From an uncultured Gammaproteobacteria bacterium (GTDB lineage Bacteria > Pseudomonadota > Gammaproteobacteria > Pseudomonadales > Litorivicinaceae), in assembly GCA_913057215.1 (NCBI GenBank), contig CAJXNQ010000019.1, positions 1 through 34,195 of the forward strand: a stretch of DNA of 34,195 nucleotides, read 5' to 3'. The notes beneath the pieces are model-generated. The model had not been told where the DNA came from and did no database searches. It worked only from the letters and a program-made list of their open reading frames with translations. A program made the translations under genes and the position numbers. Below, one piece after another: positions 8,194 through 16,905 of the stretch. How positions within the stretch are numbered: the stretch's first letter is position 1; every line of letters begins with the position of its first letter.

Positions 8194-8738
8194 GCTGATT
8201 CATCCTTCATCCGCCAACGGCTGCCACTGCGTGAACGACTCGACAGCCGAAACCGAGCATGCGCCGCATCGCCGGTTTTAGAATACCCCGCGCACAGCGC
8301 GATCGCCAAAGCATCCGCCGCATCTTCGCCAGGATTTTCAGTAAGTTTCAATGTTTTCATCACCATATTCTGAACTTGCGCCTTGGCTGCTTGACCCTGC
8401 CCACAAATGGCTTGCTTAACTGTCTTAGCTGCAAACTCGCGCAATGGAATATTTGCACGACCGGCAGCGAGCATGGCGACACCGCGGGCTTGGCCGAGCT
8501 TCAACGCTGATTGGAAGTTTTTGGCCAAAAACACCTCTTCAATGGCAGCCTCGTTGGGTGCGTATGTCGCCAACACATCTGACAAACCATCATGCAATAT
8601 CAACAGACGTTCAGCCATTGTGCCCTGGCCCAGTTTCAGAATACCTGACGCACGATAGTGCGGTGTCGACCCCTCCAAGGCAATCACACCCCAGCCTGTT
8701 TTCACAGATCCGGGGTCGATGCCTAGGATCACGCGCAT
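8190..8738 (-). CDS. ruvC: Crossover junction endodeoxyribonuclease RuvC
   Basis: RuvC is the dimeric resolvase that cuts Holliday junctions. The RNase H-fold motif RVILGIDPGS gives the first catalytic aspartate at residue 8. The conserved EEVFLAKNFQSALKLGQARG region holds the catalytic glutamate, and the late DAADALAIALC holds the remaining two aspartates. The ATG at 8738 is preferred over the TTG at 8741 because it forms a TGATG overlap with the yebC stop. Length is 182 residues. The C-terminal tail is basic and serine-rich, ending near WRMKDESA, slightly longer than in E. coli. Confidence 0.97.
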   Translation of the reverse strand: MRVILGIDPGSVKTGWGVIALEGSTPHYRASGILKLGQGTMAERLLILHDGLSDVLATYAPNEAAIEEVFLAKNFQSALKLGQARGVAMLAAGRANIPLREFAAKTVKQAICGQGQAAKAQVQNMVMKTLKLTENPGEDAADALAIALCAGYSKTGDAAHARFRLSSRSRSGSRWRMKDESA

Positions 8739-9481
8739 CAAGCCAAGGACTCGAGTAACTCGTCGGTGAAATGGGCGTTGGTGTATACGTTTTGGACGTC
8801 GTCTAAATCTTCCAGCATGTCGATGAGCTTCATCACTTTCGGCGCAGTCTCTTCGTCGAGCTCAGCCAGGGTTGCGGGCACCAATGCCACCTCAGCACTC
8901 ACAATCTCAATGTCTGCAGCGACCAGGGCGTCCTTGACCTCAACCACATCATTGGGTGTGGTCGCGACGTCAAACCCACCCTCATCCGGTGTCACCACAT
9001 CCTCAGCACCCGCCTCCAAGGCAACTTCCATCACCAGGTCTTCATCGGCGGCATCAATCAAAATCTGACCGCGCTTCTCAAACAGGTAGGCCACCGATCC
9101 ATCGGTTCCAAGATTACCGCCACACTTGCTAAACGCATGGCGCACCTCAGCAACCGTTCGGTTTTTATTATCCGTCATCACCTCAACCAGAACCGCCACA
9201 CCACCTGGGCCATAGCCTTCATAGGTCAGCTCTTCGACGTTGTCGTTATCGCCACCACCGGCACCTCGGTCGATCGCCCGCTGGATGGTGTCCTTGGTCA
9301 TGTTGGCCGACAGCGCTTTATCCACGGCCGCACGCAATCGCGGGTTATCAGCCACTTCACCGCCACCAAGCTTGGCAGCAACGGTGATTTCACGAATCAA
9401 CTTGGTGAAAATCTTACCGCGCTTGGCATCTTGGGCAGCTTTTTTGTGCTTGATGTTGGCCCATTTGGAATGTCCCGCCAT
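8738..9481 (-). CDS. yebC: YebC/PmpR family protein
   Basis: The 247-residue protein begins [20 protein letters not shown], the near-invariant N terminus of the YebC family. Further family segments are [47 protein letters not shown] and the C-terminal [16 protein letters not shown]. Members were first described as DNA-binding regulators (PmpR in Pseudomonas); more recent work implicates the family in translation. Sequence alone does not settle which role applies here. It overlaps aspS by one base (TAATG) and precedes ruvC, the common arrangement. Confidence 0.97.
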   Translation of the reverse strand: MAGHSKWANIKHKKAAQDAKRGKIFTKLIREITVAAKLGGGEVADNPRLRAAVDKALSANMTKDTIQRAIDRGAGGGDNDNVEELTYEGYGPGGVAVLVEVMTDNKNRTVAEVRHAFSKCGGNLGTDGSVAYLFEKRGQILIDAADEDLVMEVALEAGAEDVVTPDEGGFDVATTPNDVVEVKDALVAADIEIVSAEVALVPATLAELDEETAPKVMKLIDMLEDLDDVQNVYTNAHFTDELLESLA

Positions 9482-11256
9482 TACATCGACTCCGCGTGCT
9501 CTTTCCGGATGCGCACACCCACTTCTTTGAGCTGGTCTTGGCTCACCTCGCCAGGCGCATCCGTCAACAGACAGGTCGCTGACTGCGTTTTCGGGAAGGC
9601 AATCACATCCCGAATGGAGTGTGCACCCAACATCAACATCACCAACCGATCCAATCCAAAGGCCAGTCCACCGTGTGGCGGGGCTCCGTATTTCAGGGCG
9701 TCCAACAGAAATCCGAATTTCTCACGCTGCTCATCCGGTGAAATGTTCAGAACGTCAAACACAGCCTCTTGCATGGCTTGGTCATGGATCCGGATAGACC
9801 CTCCACCGAGCTCTGTGCCATTGAGGACCATGTCATAGGCCCGTGACAACGCATCCAATGGACGCGCTTTGAGGGTCTCTGCATCCACAGTCGGTGCCGT
9901 GAACGGATGATGCAGTGCAGCCACCTGCCCCTCGCCTGCATCCTCAAACATGGGGAAATCAACCACCCAAAGCGGGGCCCACTCGTGGGTCAATAATCCC
10001 AGGTCATGGCCAAGTTTGACGCGCAGTGCACCCAAGGCATCTGACACCACCTGCGCGGAGTCTGCGCCGAAAAACAGGATATCGCCGTCGGCTGCATCAA
10101 CCCGGCGCATCAAATCAAGGACGACTTGATCCGGCATGAACTTCAGAATCGGGCTTTGTAATCCGTCGATCCCATCCGCCAGTGTATTGACCTTCACCCA
10201 AGCCAAGCCCTTGGCACCATAGAGCCCGACAAACTTGGTGTAGTCATCAATTTCCTTTCGAGAAATCGTCGCGCCACCTGGAACCTTCAACACACTGACT
10301 CGGCCATTGGGGTCGTTTGCGGGCTGATTGAAGACCTTAAAATCCACAGTTGCCATCAGATCCTTGATATCGACGAGCTCAAGTGGGATACGAAGGTCCG
10401 GCTTATCACTGCCAAACCGAGCCATGGCCTCGGCGTAGGGCATCTTTGGAAATGCCCCGAGATCGACCTGCAACTCAGATTGAAATAATTCACGAATCAA
10501 AGATTCGGTGAGATCCATCACCGAGGCTTCATCGGCAAATGACATCTCCAAATCGATTTGTGTGAATTCAGGTTGTCGGTCGGCTCGTAAGTCCTCATCT
10601 CGGAAGCATTTCGCAATCTGAAAATACCGGTCCAAGCCCGCAACCATCAACAACTGCTTAAAGAGCTGTGGAGACTGAGGCAGTGCAAAAAACTCACCCT
10701 TATGAACCCGAGACGGCACTAAATAATCACGCGCGCCCTCTGGGGTTGCCCGCGTTAAGATCGGTGTTTCGGTGTCCACAAACCCATGATTGGCCAAAAA
10801 ATTCCGAACAAACGTGGAGACGCGCGATCGCAGCATCAGATTCTCAAGCATCTCCGGGCGGCGCAAATCCATGTACCGATGCTTTAAGCGCACTTCTTCA
10901 CCCACCTTGGCGTGCTCATCCAACTGAAACGGCGGCGTATCGGCCGTGTTGAGTACGGTGACCTCGCGGCCTAGGACCTCAATTTCCCCGGTTGGCATGT
11001 CTGCGTTAGTGGTGCCTTCAGGACGCGACCTGACAAGACCTGTGATCTGCATCACCCACTCAGAACGCGCGCGATCTGCCGTCGCAAAGGCGTCTTCAGT
11101 GTCTGGATCAACAACCACCTGTAAGAGACCCAAGCGGTCGCGCATGTCGAGAAAAATCACGCCGCCGTGATCCCGGCGGCGGTGCACCCACCCACAGACA
11201 GTGACAGTTTCGCCAATTTGAGTTGCATTCAGTTCGCCACAGTAGTGGGTACGCAT
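9481..11256 (-). CDS. aspS: Aspartyl-tRNA synthetase, probably non-discriminating
   Basis: This class II synthetase charges tRNA-Asp and probably also tRNA-Asn with aspartate. The 591-residue protein has an N-terminal anticodon-binding OB domain (about 1-110). The catalytic domain carries motif 2 [16 protein letters not shown] and motif 3 [15 protein letters not shown], with the bacterial GAD insertion between them. In the anticodon domain it has histidine at 30 (RRRDHGG) and glycine at 81 (RSRPEG). The matching positions in P. aeruginosa AspRS (H31, G82) are linked to recognition of tRNA-Asn, while E. coli has Leu and Lys. Such enzymes work with the GatCAB amidotransferase, which is not in the window. 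Confidence 0.96.
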   Translation of the reverse strand: MRTHYCGELNATQIGETVTVCGWVHRRRDHGGVIFLDMRDRLGLLQVVVDPDTEDAFATADRARSEWVMQITGLVRSRPEGTTNADMPTGEIEVLGREVTVLNTADTPPFQLDEHAKVGEEVRLKHRYMDLRRPEMLENLMLRSRVSTFVRNFLANHGFVDTETPILTRATPEGARDYLVPSRVHKGEFFALPQSPQLFKQLLMVAGLDRYFQIAKCFRDEDLRADRQPEFTQIDLEMSFADEASVMDLTESLIRELFQSELQVDLGAFPKMPYAEAMARFGSDKPDLRIPLELVDIKDLMATVDFKVFNQPANDPNGRVSVLKVPGGATISRKEIDDYTKFVGLYGAKGLAWVKVNTLADGIDGLQSPILKFMPDQVVLDLMRRVDAADGDILFFGADSAQVVSDALGALRVKLGHDLGLLTHEWAPLWVVDFPMFEDAGEGQVAALHHPFTAPTVDAETLKARPLDALSRAYDMVLNGTELGGGSIRIHDQAMQEAVFDVLNISPDEQREKFGFLLDALKYGAPPHGGLAFGLDRLVMLMLGAHSIRDVIAFPKTQSATCLLTDAPGEVSQDQLKEVGVRIRKEHAESM

Positions 11257-11269
11257 GAAGATTTCCTTG

Positions 11270-11596
11270 TTACTCGGGCCTCGCGGCCGCTTCCGTTTTT
11301 TTCACTGAGGTGTCTTTCTTTCCACCGGACTGATCAGACGTCGTCTCTTTCGCCGCGTCTTTTTTAGAGGGCTTCTCTGCGCTGTCTGCACTGCCCAGGT
11401 TTTTCTTCTTGTCGCCGGTTTTAAAATCCGTCTCATACCAACCGCTACCGGTCAATCGAAACCCAGCAGCACTGATTCGTTTTTTCAAGCCCGGCTGCGC
11501 GCACGCCGGACAATCCACCAAAGGCGCGTCGGATAGCTTTTGCAGCGCCTCATGCGATGCACCACATTCAGTGCATTGATATTCATAAATTGGCAT
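11270..11596 (-). CDS. FmdB-family zinc-ribbon protein
   Basis: The start at 11596 is chosen because GAGGG lies about seven bases upstream and the product begins [12 protein letters not shown], the standard family opening; the frame upstream to 11671 has no family similarity. Cysteines at 8, 11, 29 and 32 (CTEC, CPAC) form the zinc ribbon. After about residue 58 comes a charged tail rich in K, D, S and A, expected to be disordered. Length is 108 residues. FmdB-type proteins are named as putative regulators, with function largely unproven. It lies 13 bases before aspS and is probably the first gene of the long operon to queC. Confidence 0.9.
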   Translation of the reverse strand: MPIYEYQCTECGASHEALQKLSDAPLVDCPACAQPGLKKRISAAGFRLTGSGWYETDFKTGDKKKNLGSADSAEKPSKKDAAKETTSDQSGGKKDTSVKKTEAAARPE

Positions 11597-11628
11597 CTTT
11601 GTCCCTCGAGATCGTGCCAAAACACGAA

Positions 11629-11657
11629 AGTATAGCGGCCCCGGGCCCATCCCAGAA
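11629..11657 (-). promoter_or_regulatory. Candidate promoter for the fmdB-aspS-ruv-tol operon
   Basis: On the minus strand a strong -10 box TATACT (11629-11634) is preceded by a 17-base spacer and a weak -35 box TTCTGG (11652-11657). Transcription would start near 11622, giving a leader of about 26 bases with GAGGG before the FmdB start. The spacer is very GC-rich. No other obvious promoter is seen in the 117-base gap between pncC and this gene. Confidence 0.5.
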
Positions 11658-11713
11658 CCCAACCAACGCAAAATGTGGGCGTTTCGGTGAAGTTAAAGCT
11701 GGAACACAGTGTT

Positions 11714-12193
11714 TCAGAGATGTGTCAGCAACACATCAATCGCCGCCTCAACAGTATTCTCACGAATCTCCCGGCGACTGCCGGATAAGCCAAGGCATAC
11801 ACTGTCACTCACAGCCGGTCCAACAATCCCAATCCACACTGTCCCCACGGGCTTGTCTGGCGTCCCGCCACCTGGACCCGCAATACCAGTGGTCGCCAAT
11901 GCCCAGTCAGCACCAGTGGCCGTGCATGCGCCGCGCGCCATCGCCATTGCAACAGGCGCACTGACAGCGCCCTCGGTACGAATCACATCCTCAGACACAC
12001 CCAACAATTCGATCTTCACACTGTTGGCATAGGCCAAAATGCCACCGATGAAGTAAGCCGAGGAGCCTGGCTGGCTGGTGAGTGCACCGCCGAGCAATCC
12101 ACCTGTACAACTCTCAGCCACAGCCACGGTGTGATGCCGAGCGATCAACGCGCGCGCGAGTTGCTCAAGATGTGGGAATTTGTCGGAATCCAT
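11714..12193 (-). CDS. pncC: Nicotinamide-nucleotide amidohydrolase PncC (CinA C-terminal domain)
   Basis: PncC deamidates nicotinamide mononucleotide to nicotinate mononucleotide in the pyridine nucleotide cycle. The 159-residue protein is the stand-alone CinA C-terminal domain, lacking the N-terminal molybdopterin-binding-like half of full CinA. Family motifs are AVAESCTGGLLGG (about residues 24-36), SSAYFIGGILAYANSVK, and ATTGIAGPGGGTPDKPVGTVW. The ATG at 12193 has a GAGAG sequence just upstream. In Pseudomonas and E. coli the gene lies next to recA; here its downstream neighbour is the FmdB gene and recA is absent from the window. It is divergent from mutS. Confidence 0.93.
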   Translation of the reverse strand: MDSDKFPHLEQLARALIARHHTVAVAESCTGGLLGGALTSQPGSSAYFIGGILAYANSVKIELLGVSEDVIRTEGAVSAPVAMAMARGACTATGADWALATTGIAGPGGGTPDKPVGTVWIGIVGPAVSDSVCLGLSGSRREIRENTVEAAIDVLLTHL

Positions 12194-12228
12194 GGAGTCT
12201 CTCTATGAGTTTTCATTAGAATGCCACG
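12194..12228. promoter_or_regulatory. 35-base divergent intergenic region of pncC and mutS
   Basis: Only 35 bases separate the two start codons, so the promoters must overlap each other or extend into the coding sequences. For mutS, TAGAAT at 12217-12222 resembles a -10 box whose start would fall at or next to the mutS ATG. A second candidate is TTGTCG (12180-12185, inside pncC) with TATGAG (12204-12209) at an 18-base spacing. Neither is strong. The 20 bases before mutS contain no purine-rich ribosome-binding sequence. A three-codon frame, ATG CCA CGA TGA at 12221-12232, ends in an ATGA overlap with the mutS start. Confidence 0.35.
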
Positions 12229-14811
12229 ATGACAGCAAAAGCCCCATCAGAAAACCACACCCCCATGATGCAACAGTATTTGGGCATCAAGGCACAGCAT
12301 CCAGATGCCTTGGTCTTTTATCGGATGGGCGATTTTTACGAACTCTTCTTCGAGGATGCCCGAGTTGCCGCGCGTGTCTTAGACATCACACTCACGGCAC
12401 GCGGCCAATCAGCCGGTGAGCCGATTCCCATGGCCGGCGTACCCTACCATGCGGCTGAGAACTATCAGGCCAGACTGCTCCAGGCAGGCCATGCGGTGGT
12501 TGTCTGTGAACAAACCGGTATTCCCGGTGAGAGCAAAGGACCTGTTGCCCGCGAGGTCACACGCATCCTGACGCCGGGAACAGTCACAGATGATGCCTTT
12601 GTGGACGCCTCGACCGAGCTTTGGGTTGCCGCCGTTTGCACCAACGGACTTGAAACTGCAGTGGCTGCCGGGTCTGTTGGTAAGGGGCACATTGAGCTCT
12701 ATGACAGCTTGTCAGACGAAGCATTTCAGGCATTGATGACGCGACTGAATCCCAAAGAGTGCCTCACCCAAACGCCTGCATCCGTCCCAGCACATATTCG
12801 ATCGGTCGACGCCCCGCCTTGGCACTTTTCTGAGGATCAATTGAGTCGTGAGCTCGATCGCACCTATGGTGTTGCCGACCTGCGCGGACTGGGGCTCGCG
12901 GATGTAACCGGCGCATGCCGCGGTGCATTGGCGGCTCTACTGACCTATTTGCATGACACCCAACGCACCGCACTCGCACATTTCTCAAGACCCCTTGTGA
13001 TGCGCGAAGACGACCGGGTGGTGTTGGATCAAACCACGCAGCGGAATTTAGAACTCATCACGACGTTGAGGGGCGAATCCACGCACAGTGTATTGTGGGT
13101 GCTGAATCAAACCGCGACCGCCATGGGCGCGCGTGAACTGGCGCGGTGGGTCACCGCGCCCTATCGCACCGACGCCATTCCAAATCACCGGCTTGATCAT
13201 ATTGAGGCGCTCATCCAAGCAGGCTTACTCAGTGATGTGCGTGCGCGTCTTCGAGGCATTGGAGACATTGAACGGATCATTGCCCGCATTGGTCTAAAAT
13301 CTGCACGGCCGCGCGATCTCACGCGGCTTCGCGACAGTTTGGGTGAGTTACCGGCACTCAAGGCCTGCTTAATTGCATCCGACCACCCCGTGATCGTCGC
13401 ATTGGGACAACAGATCGACCCGCTGAGCGACATTCATGCTCTCCTCACGACAGCACTGGATGATGAACCGGCACTCGTGATCAGTGCCGGTGGGGTGATC
13501 CGCGCCGGCTACGACGCATCGCTTGACCAACTCAGACGCTTTTCGTTGGACGCCACGACGCTGCTCAATGAGATGGAAACCGCCGAACGCGAACGCTCTG
13601 GAATCAGCGGGTTGAAACTTGGCTACAACCGTGTGCACGGCTATTACTTTGAGATCTCAAAAGCGGCCTTGGCAACCATGGATGCACCCGTTCATTTTCA
13701 GCGACGGCAGACACTGAAAAATGCAGAACGCTTCACCACGCCCGAATTAAAAACATTCGAAGATCAGGCGCTGTCCGCAGAATCGCAAGCACTTGCCAGA
13801 GAGCGCGCACTGTACGACGCTTTATTTGATCCACTGAGTGAATCCATCGACGCGCTCAAAACGCTCGCCGGTTTGCTTGCAACCTTGGATTGCTATCACG
13901 CGCTGGGGCAGATCGCGCAAACTCATCAGTGGGTTCGACCGGTGTTATCCGAACATCTTGAGATCGAAATTCGCGGTGGACGTCATCCGGTCATCGAACA
14001 AGCGAGTTCAAATCCCTTCATCCCAAATGACACCACCCTCACGCCAGAGCGAAGCTTGGCGCTGATCACCGGGCCGAACATGGGCGGGAAGTCGACGTAC
14101 ATGCGACAAACGGCCTTAATTGCACTGCTGGCACGCATGGGCAGTTTTGTACCGGCACAGCAGGCGCGAATTGGTCCGCTGGATCGCATTTTCACCCGCA
14201 TTGGTGCATCCGATGATTTAGCCGGTGGGCGCTCGACATTCATGGTGGAAATGACCGAAACAGCGGCCATTCTCTCCGAAGCCACAGCCAATTCCTTAGT
14301 ATTGATGGATGAAGTCGGTCGCGGCACCAGCACTTTTGACGGGCTGGCTCTGGCCTGGTCAGCAGCTGAGGCGCTGGCCAAACGGGGTGCGTTGACGCTG
14401 TTTGCCACCCATTATTTTGAGCTCACTCGGCTTCCTGAGACGGAGGATCGCGCATTTAACCTCCACCTCACTGCACAAATCGCCGGCGATCAGATCGTCT
14501 TCTTACACCAGGTGATGGATGGTCCAACCTCGCAATCGTATGGAGTCCACGTGGCGCGACGCGCGGGCGTGCCTGAAGAGGTCATCGGACGCGCAGCTGC
14601 CTATTTGGCCGAACTTGAGTCCACCCAAGCGAGCCTCACACTGGCAGAGCCGCCTCAAGCGGATTTATTTCAAACGCCACCAGATCCCCTCGTTCACACG
14701 CTGGCCGGCCTTGAGTGTGACGACCTCTCACCCCGAGAGGCTTGGTCAACGCTTGAGCATCTGGTCACAAAAGCCCGTTCAACGCTTGGCGATTCAAGCA
14801 CAAACACATAG
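12229..14811 (+). CDS. mutS: DNA mismatch repair protein MutS
   Basis: MutS recognises mismatches and small loops and starts repair with MutL. The 860-residue protein has the full bacterial MutS1 architecture. The mismatch-wedge motif FYE occurs with F36 and E38, the same numbering as E. coli. A connector and core/clamp region includes GYYFEISK and [16 protein letters not shown]. The ATPase carries Walker A GPNMGGKS at 615-622, the Walker B-like [16 protein letters not shown], and the [11 protein letters not shown] switch. A helix-turn-helix region ([17 protein letters not shown]) and a C-terminal tail follow. It is one of only two plus-strand genes and is followed 26 bases later by fdxA. No Shine-Dalgarno sequence is evident before its ATG. 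Confidence 0.98.
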   Translation: MTAKAPSENHTPMMQQYLGIKAQHPDALVFYRMGDFYELFFEDARVAARVLDITLTARGQSAGEPIPMAGVPYHAAENYQARLLQAGHAVVVCEQTGIPGESKGPVAREVTRILTPGTVTDDAFVDASTELWVAAVCTNGLETAVAAGSVGKGHIELYDSLSDEAFQALMTRLNPKECLTQTPASVPAHIRSVDAPPWHFSEDQLSRELDRTYGVADLRGLGLADVTGACRGALAALLTYLHDTQRTALAHFSRPLVMREDDRVVLDQTTQRNLELITTLRGESTHSVLWVLNQTATAMGARELARWVTAPYRTDAIPNHRLDHIEALIQAGLLSDVRARLRGIGDIERIIARIGLKSARPRDLTRLRDSLGELPALKACLIASDHPVIVALGQQIDPLSDIHALLTTALDDEPALVISAGGVIRAGYDASLDQLRRFSLDATTLLNEMETAERERSGISGLKLGYNRVHGYYFEISKAALATMDAPVHFQRRQTLKNAERFTTPELKTFEDQALSAESQALARERALYDALFDPLSESIDALKTLAGLLATLDCYHALGQIAQTHQWVRPVLSEHLEIEIRGGRHPVIEQASSNPFIPNDTTLTPERSLALITGPNMGGKSTYMRQTALIALLARMGSFVPAQQARIGPLDRIFTRIGASDDLAGGRSTFMVEMTETAAILSEATANSLVLMDEVGRGTSTFDGLALAWSAAEALAKRGALTLFATHYFELTRLPETEDRAFNLHLTAQIAGDQIVFLHQVMDGPTSQSYGVHVARRAGVPEEVIGRAAAYLAELESTQASLTLAEPPQADLFQTPPDPLVHTLAGLECDDLSPREAWSTLEHLVTKARSTLGDSSTNT

Positions 14812-14837
14812 AATTTCGGCCGATTGAGGAGAGAGCC

Positions 14838-15164
14838 ATGACGTTTGTTGTCACAGACAACTGTATCCGCTGTAAATACACCGACTGTGTTGAAGTGTGT
14901 CCGGTCGACTGTTTCTATGAAGGCCCAAATTTTTTGGTCATCAACCCAGATGAGTGCATTGACTGTGCGCTCTGTGAACCGGAATGCCCGGCTGAGGCCA
15001 TTCTATCCGAGGACGAATTGTCCGAAGATCAAAAAGTGTTCCTCGAGATCAATGATGAGCTGTCGCAAGTGTGGCCCAACATCACCGAGAAAAAAGACCC
15101 ACTCCCCGATGCCGAAGAGTGGGACGGGCAACCCAACAAAATTGAGTTTCTAGACCGCAGTTAA
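14838..15164 (+). CDS. fdxA: Seven-iron ferredoxin FdxA
   Basis: FdxA is a small electron carrier with one [3Fe-4S] and one [4Fe-4S] cluster, closely matching Azotobacter vinelandii ferredoxin I. Cysteines are at 9, 12, 17, 21 and 25 in the first half and at 40, 43, 46 and 50 in [11 protein letters not shown]. The C-terminal extension [20 protein letters not shown] is typical of the family. Length is 108 residues. GAGGAGAG precedes the ATG at a good distance. It follows mutS as in Pseudomonas. Its stop codon overlaps that of the convergent rpoS within a shared TTAA. Confidence 0.97.
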   Translation: MTFVVTDNCIRCKYTDCVEVCPVDCFYEGPNFLVINPDECIDCALCEPECPAEAILSEDELSEDQKVFLEINDELSQVWPNITEKKDPLPDAEEWDGQPNKIEFLDRS

Positions 15165-15964
15165 CGCGCAAACGCAATCGCATCGACTGGAATCACGCCG
15201 GTTTCAACCAACCGGCGCAGATGGTTGAGACCCTCGACTTGAATTTGACGAACGCGCTCGCGAGTGGCGCCTAAGCGGACCCCAATAGCCGCCAACGTTT
15301 CCGGCTCGCGACCATCCAACCCATACCGGCGCATCAAGACCATCCGTGGTAGATCTGGAAGTAACGACAGCCAGCGACGCACATCGCGCGCTGTCTCGCG
15401 CTCCATCACCGTGTCCTCGGGATCTGGTGTGTCACTCACCACCAAATCGACACCAAAGGTGCCATCAGTGCCGTCAATCGGTTGGTCCAGCGAAATAATC
15501 TGCTCGGCTGGATTGAACCAGTGGTCCAGGTTTTTCCGTGCATATCCAGGCAGTGTCTCGTTCTCCGCCTCAATGTCGCGCTGGGTTTGTCGCATTTCCC
15601 GTTGTTTGTGGATGGGTGTTCGGACCGTTTTCGCCTGATTCATAATGGCGCGTTCGACCGCTTGACGAATCCACCAGGCGGCGTAGGTTGAAAATCGATA
15701 CCCCATTTCAGGATCGAACTTATCCACCGCACGCATGAGGCCCAAATTGCCCTCGTGGACCAAATCGGCAAAATCGACACCGCGGGCGCGATACCGGCCT
15801 GCCAAGCTGACCACAAGCTTTAAATTCCGTTCAATAAATTCCTGGCGAGCCGCCTCATTCCCTGCTTGCACTTGCCGTCCAAGTAACAGTTCTTCATTGG
15901 CTGTCATCACCGGTTGATGGGTAAAACGATTGAGATAAGTTGTGTTTGAAAGTGAATCGATCAT
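15161..15964 (-). CDS. rpoS: Short RpoS-type sigma factor (sigma-38)
   Basis: This is a sigma-70 family protein at the rpoS position after nlpD. Regions 1.2 to 2.4 are well conserved: EEGNLGL-like [17 protein letters not shown], then [19 protein letters not shown] and RTPIH. Region 4.2 carries the helix-turn-helix [20 protein letters not shown]. Length is 267 residues, against about 330 in E. coli. It lacks the roughly 50 residues before region 1.2. By eye it is also about 12 residues short between RTPIH and SLDQPI, where the family has the EEIA segment of region 3. The ATG at 15964 has AGGGAGG six bases upstream; the GTG at 15967 is too close to it. RpoS identity rests on locus plus regions 2 and 4. 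Confidence 0.88.
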   Translation of the reverse strand: MIDSLSNTTYLNRFTHQPVMTANEELLLGRQVQAGNEAARQEFIERNLKLVVSLAGRYRARGVDFADLVHEGNLGLMRAVDKFDPEMGYRFSTYAAWWIRQAVERAIMNQAKTVRTPIHKQREMRQTQRDIEAENETLPGYARKNLDHWFNPAEQIISLDQPIDGTDGTFGVDLVVSDTPDPEDTVMERETARDVRRWLSLLPDLPRMVLMRRYGLDGREPETLAAIGVRLGATRERVRQIQVEGLNHLRRLVETGVIPVDAIAFAR

Positions 15965-15972
15965 CACGTGCC

Positions 15973-15990
15973 TCCCTGTGTGTGCAGGGA
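15973..15990 (-). promoter_or_regulatory. Hairpin covering the rpoS ribosome-binding site
   Basis: On the minus strand TCCCTG and CAGGGA pair as a six-base-pair stem around the loop CACACA. The 3' arm contains most of the AGGGAGG ribosome-binding sequence (15971-15977) that lies six bases before the rpoS ATG. When folded it would block ribosome entry. A -10-like TATAAC lies at 15993-15998, but the -35 region at 17 bases (GTCTCA) is poor. A transcript starting from it (near 15986) would lose part of the 5' arm. Confidence 0.5.
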
Positions 15991-16041
15991 TCGTTATACC
16001 GAGACCCGGTGCCTCTGAGACTTGGACCGATGGACAGGCCC

Positions 16042-16905
16042 CTAGCCTCGTGTCGGGAGAAGGTCTGCCGGATTCACAGGCGTGCCCTCTTTTCGCACCT
16101 CGAAATGCAGCTTCACTCGGTCAGTCCCTGTCGAGCCCATGCGCGCAATAATCTCGCCGCCGTTCACCACATCACCCACTTTCACCAACAGTGCTTGATT
16201 GTGACCGTAGGCACTCAAAAATTGATTGTCGTGGCTGATGATGACGAGGTTTCCAAATCCAACGAGCCCATCACCGGAATACACCACCCGACCGCTGGCG
16301 GCCGCTTTGACCGGAGTGCCGGCCTCGCCTCCGAGCTGCAATGAACGACTGAATCGGGTTTTTGTTGAGAATCCGGCGATCACTGGACCATCCACCGGCC
16401 ACTGCCAACCTGCAAACGCGGGGACGGCCGCCTTCTGAGCAGGGACCTCTGGCGGTGTTGGCTCGGTGTTTGTCTTGGGTGGATCTTTTTGCACCACCTG
16501 AGGCTCTGCAGCACGGGCTTTTGGCGGATCTTCAGGGGGCGGCGTCCGGCGCGTGGCCTCAATCACAGGCGGCGGTTTCACCGCCACAGGCTCAGGCTCA
16601 GGAATCGGTCCTTTGAGTTTCAGCCGCTGACCTGGCCGAATCAAATCTGAATCCAAACGATTGCGACGCTTTAAGGTCTCGGGGTTTTGATTGAATCGCC
16701 AGGCGATCGAAAACAGCGTATCACCGGATCGCACCACGTATTCAGAACCGGCTTCAACCGGATCCAACCCCTCGCCGGAAATCGTAATCACCTCGGGTGT
16801 CACGACATCGCGGGCTTGTCCAAGATTCTCAGACGGCACTTGATAGGGCGCACTGCACCCAACCATCAGCACAGCGAGACCGACAACACGACCCAGTCGA
16901 TTCAA
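16042..16905 (-). CDS. nlpD: NlpD-type lipoprotein with LysM and degenerate LytM (M23) domains
   Basis: NlpD activates the amidase AmiC for daughter-cell separation in E. coli. The start is taken as the TTG at 16905: AAGGAGG lies four bases upstream and the product opens with a clean lipoprotein signal whose lipobox MVGC puts the cysteine at residue 17. A LysM domain spans about 56-97 ([16 protein letters not shown]). A long proline-rich linker follows, then a C-terminal M23 domain (about 170-287) with [17 protein letters not shown] and [19 protein letters not shown]. The metal-binding His/Asp near GFSTKTRFS and the HxH near KLHFEV are incomplete, as in E. coli NlpD, so it is probably a non-catalytic activator. 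The start overlaps the popT stop (TTGA). Confidence 0.93.
   Translation of the reverse strand: MNRLGRVVGLAVLMVGCSAPYQVPSENLGQARDVVTPEVITISGEGLDPVEAGSEYVVRSGDTLFSIAWRFNQNPETLKRRNRLDSDLIRPGQRLKLKGPIPEPEPVAVKPPPVIEATRRTPPPEDPPKARAAEPQVVQKDPPKTNTEPTPPEVPAQKAAVPAFAGWQWPVDGPVIAGFSTKTRFSRSLQLGGEAGTPVKAAASGRVVYSGDGLVGFGNLVIISHDNQFLSAYGHNQALLVKVGDVVNGGEIIARMGSTGTDRVKLHFEVRKEGTPVNPADLLPTRG

Noticed and set aside
11695-11725. An inverted repeat around GAACACAGTGTTTC near the pncC stop, considered as a terminator
   Set aside because: The arms leave almost no loop, the stem is weak, and no T run follows in the direction of pncC.
16042-16905. NlpD as an active M23 peptidase
   Set aside because: The His/Asp and HxH zinc ligands are incomplete, so an activator role as in E. 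coli fits better.
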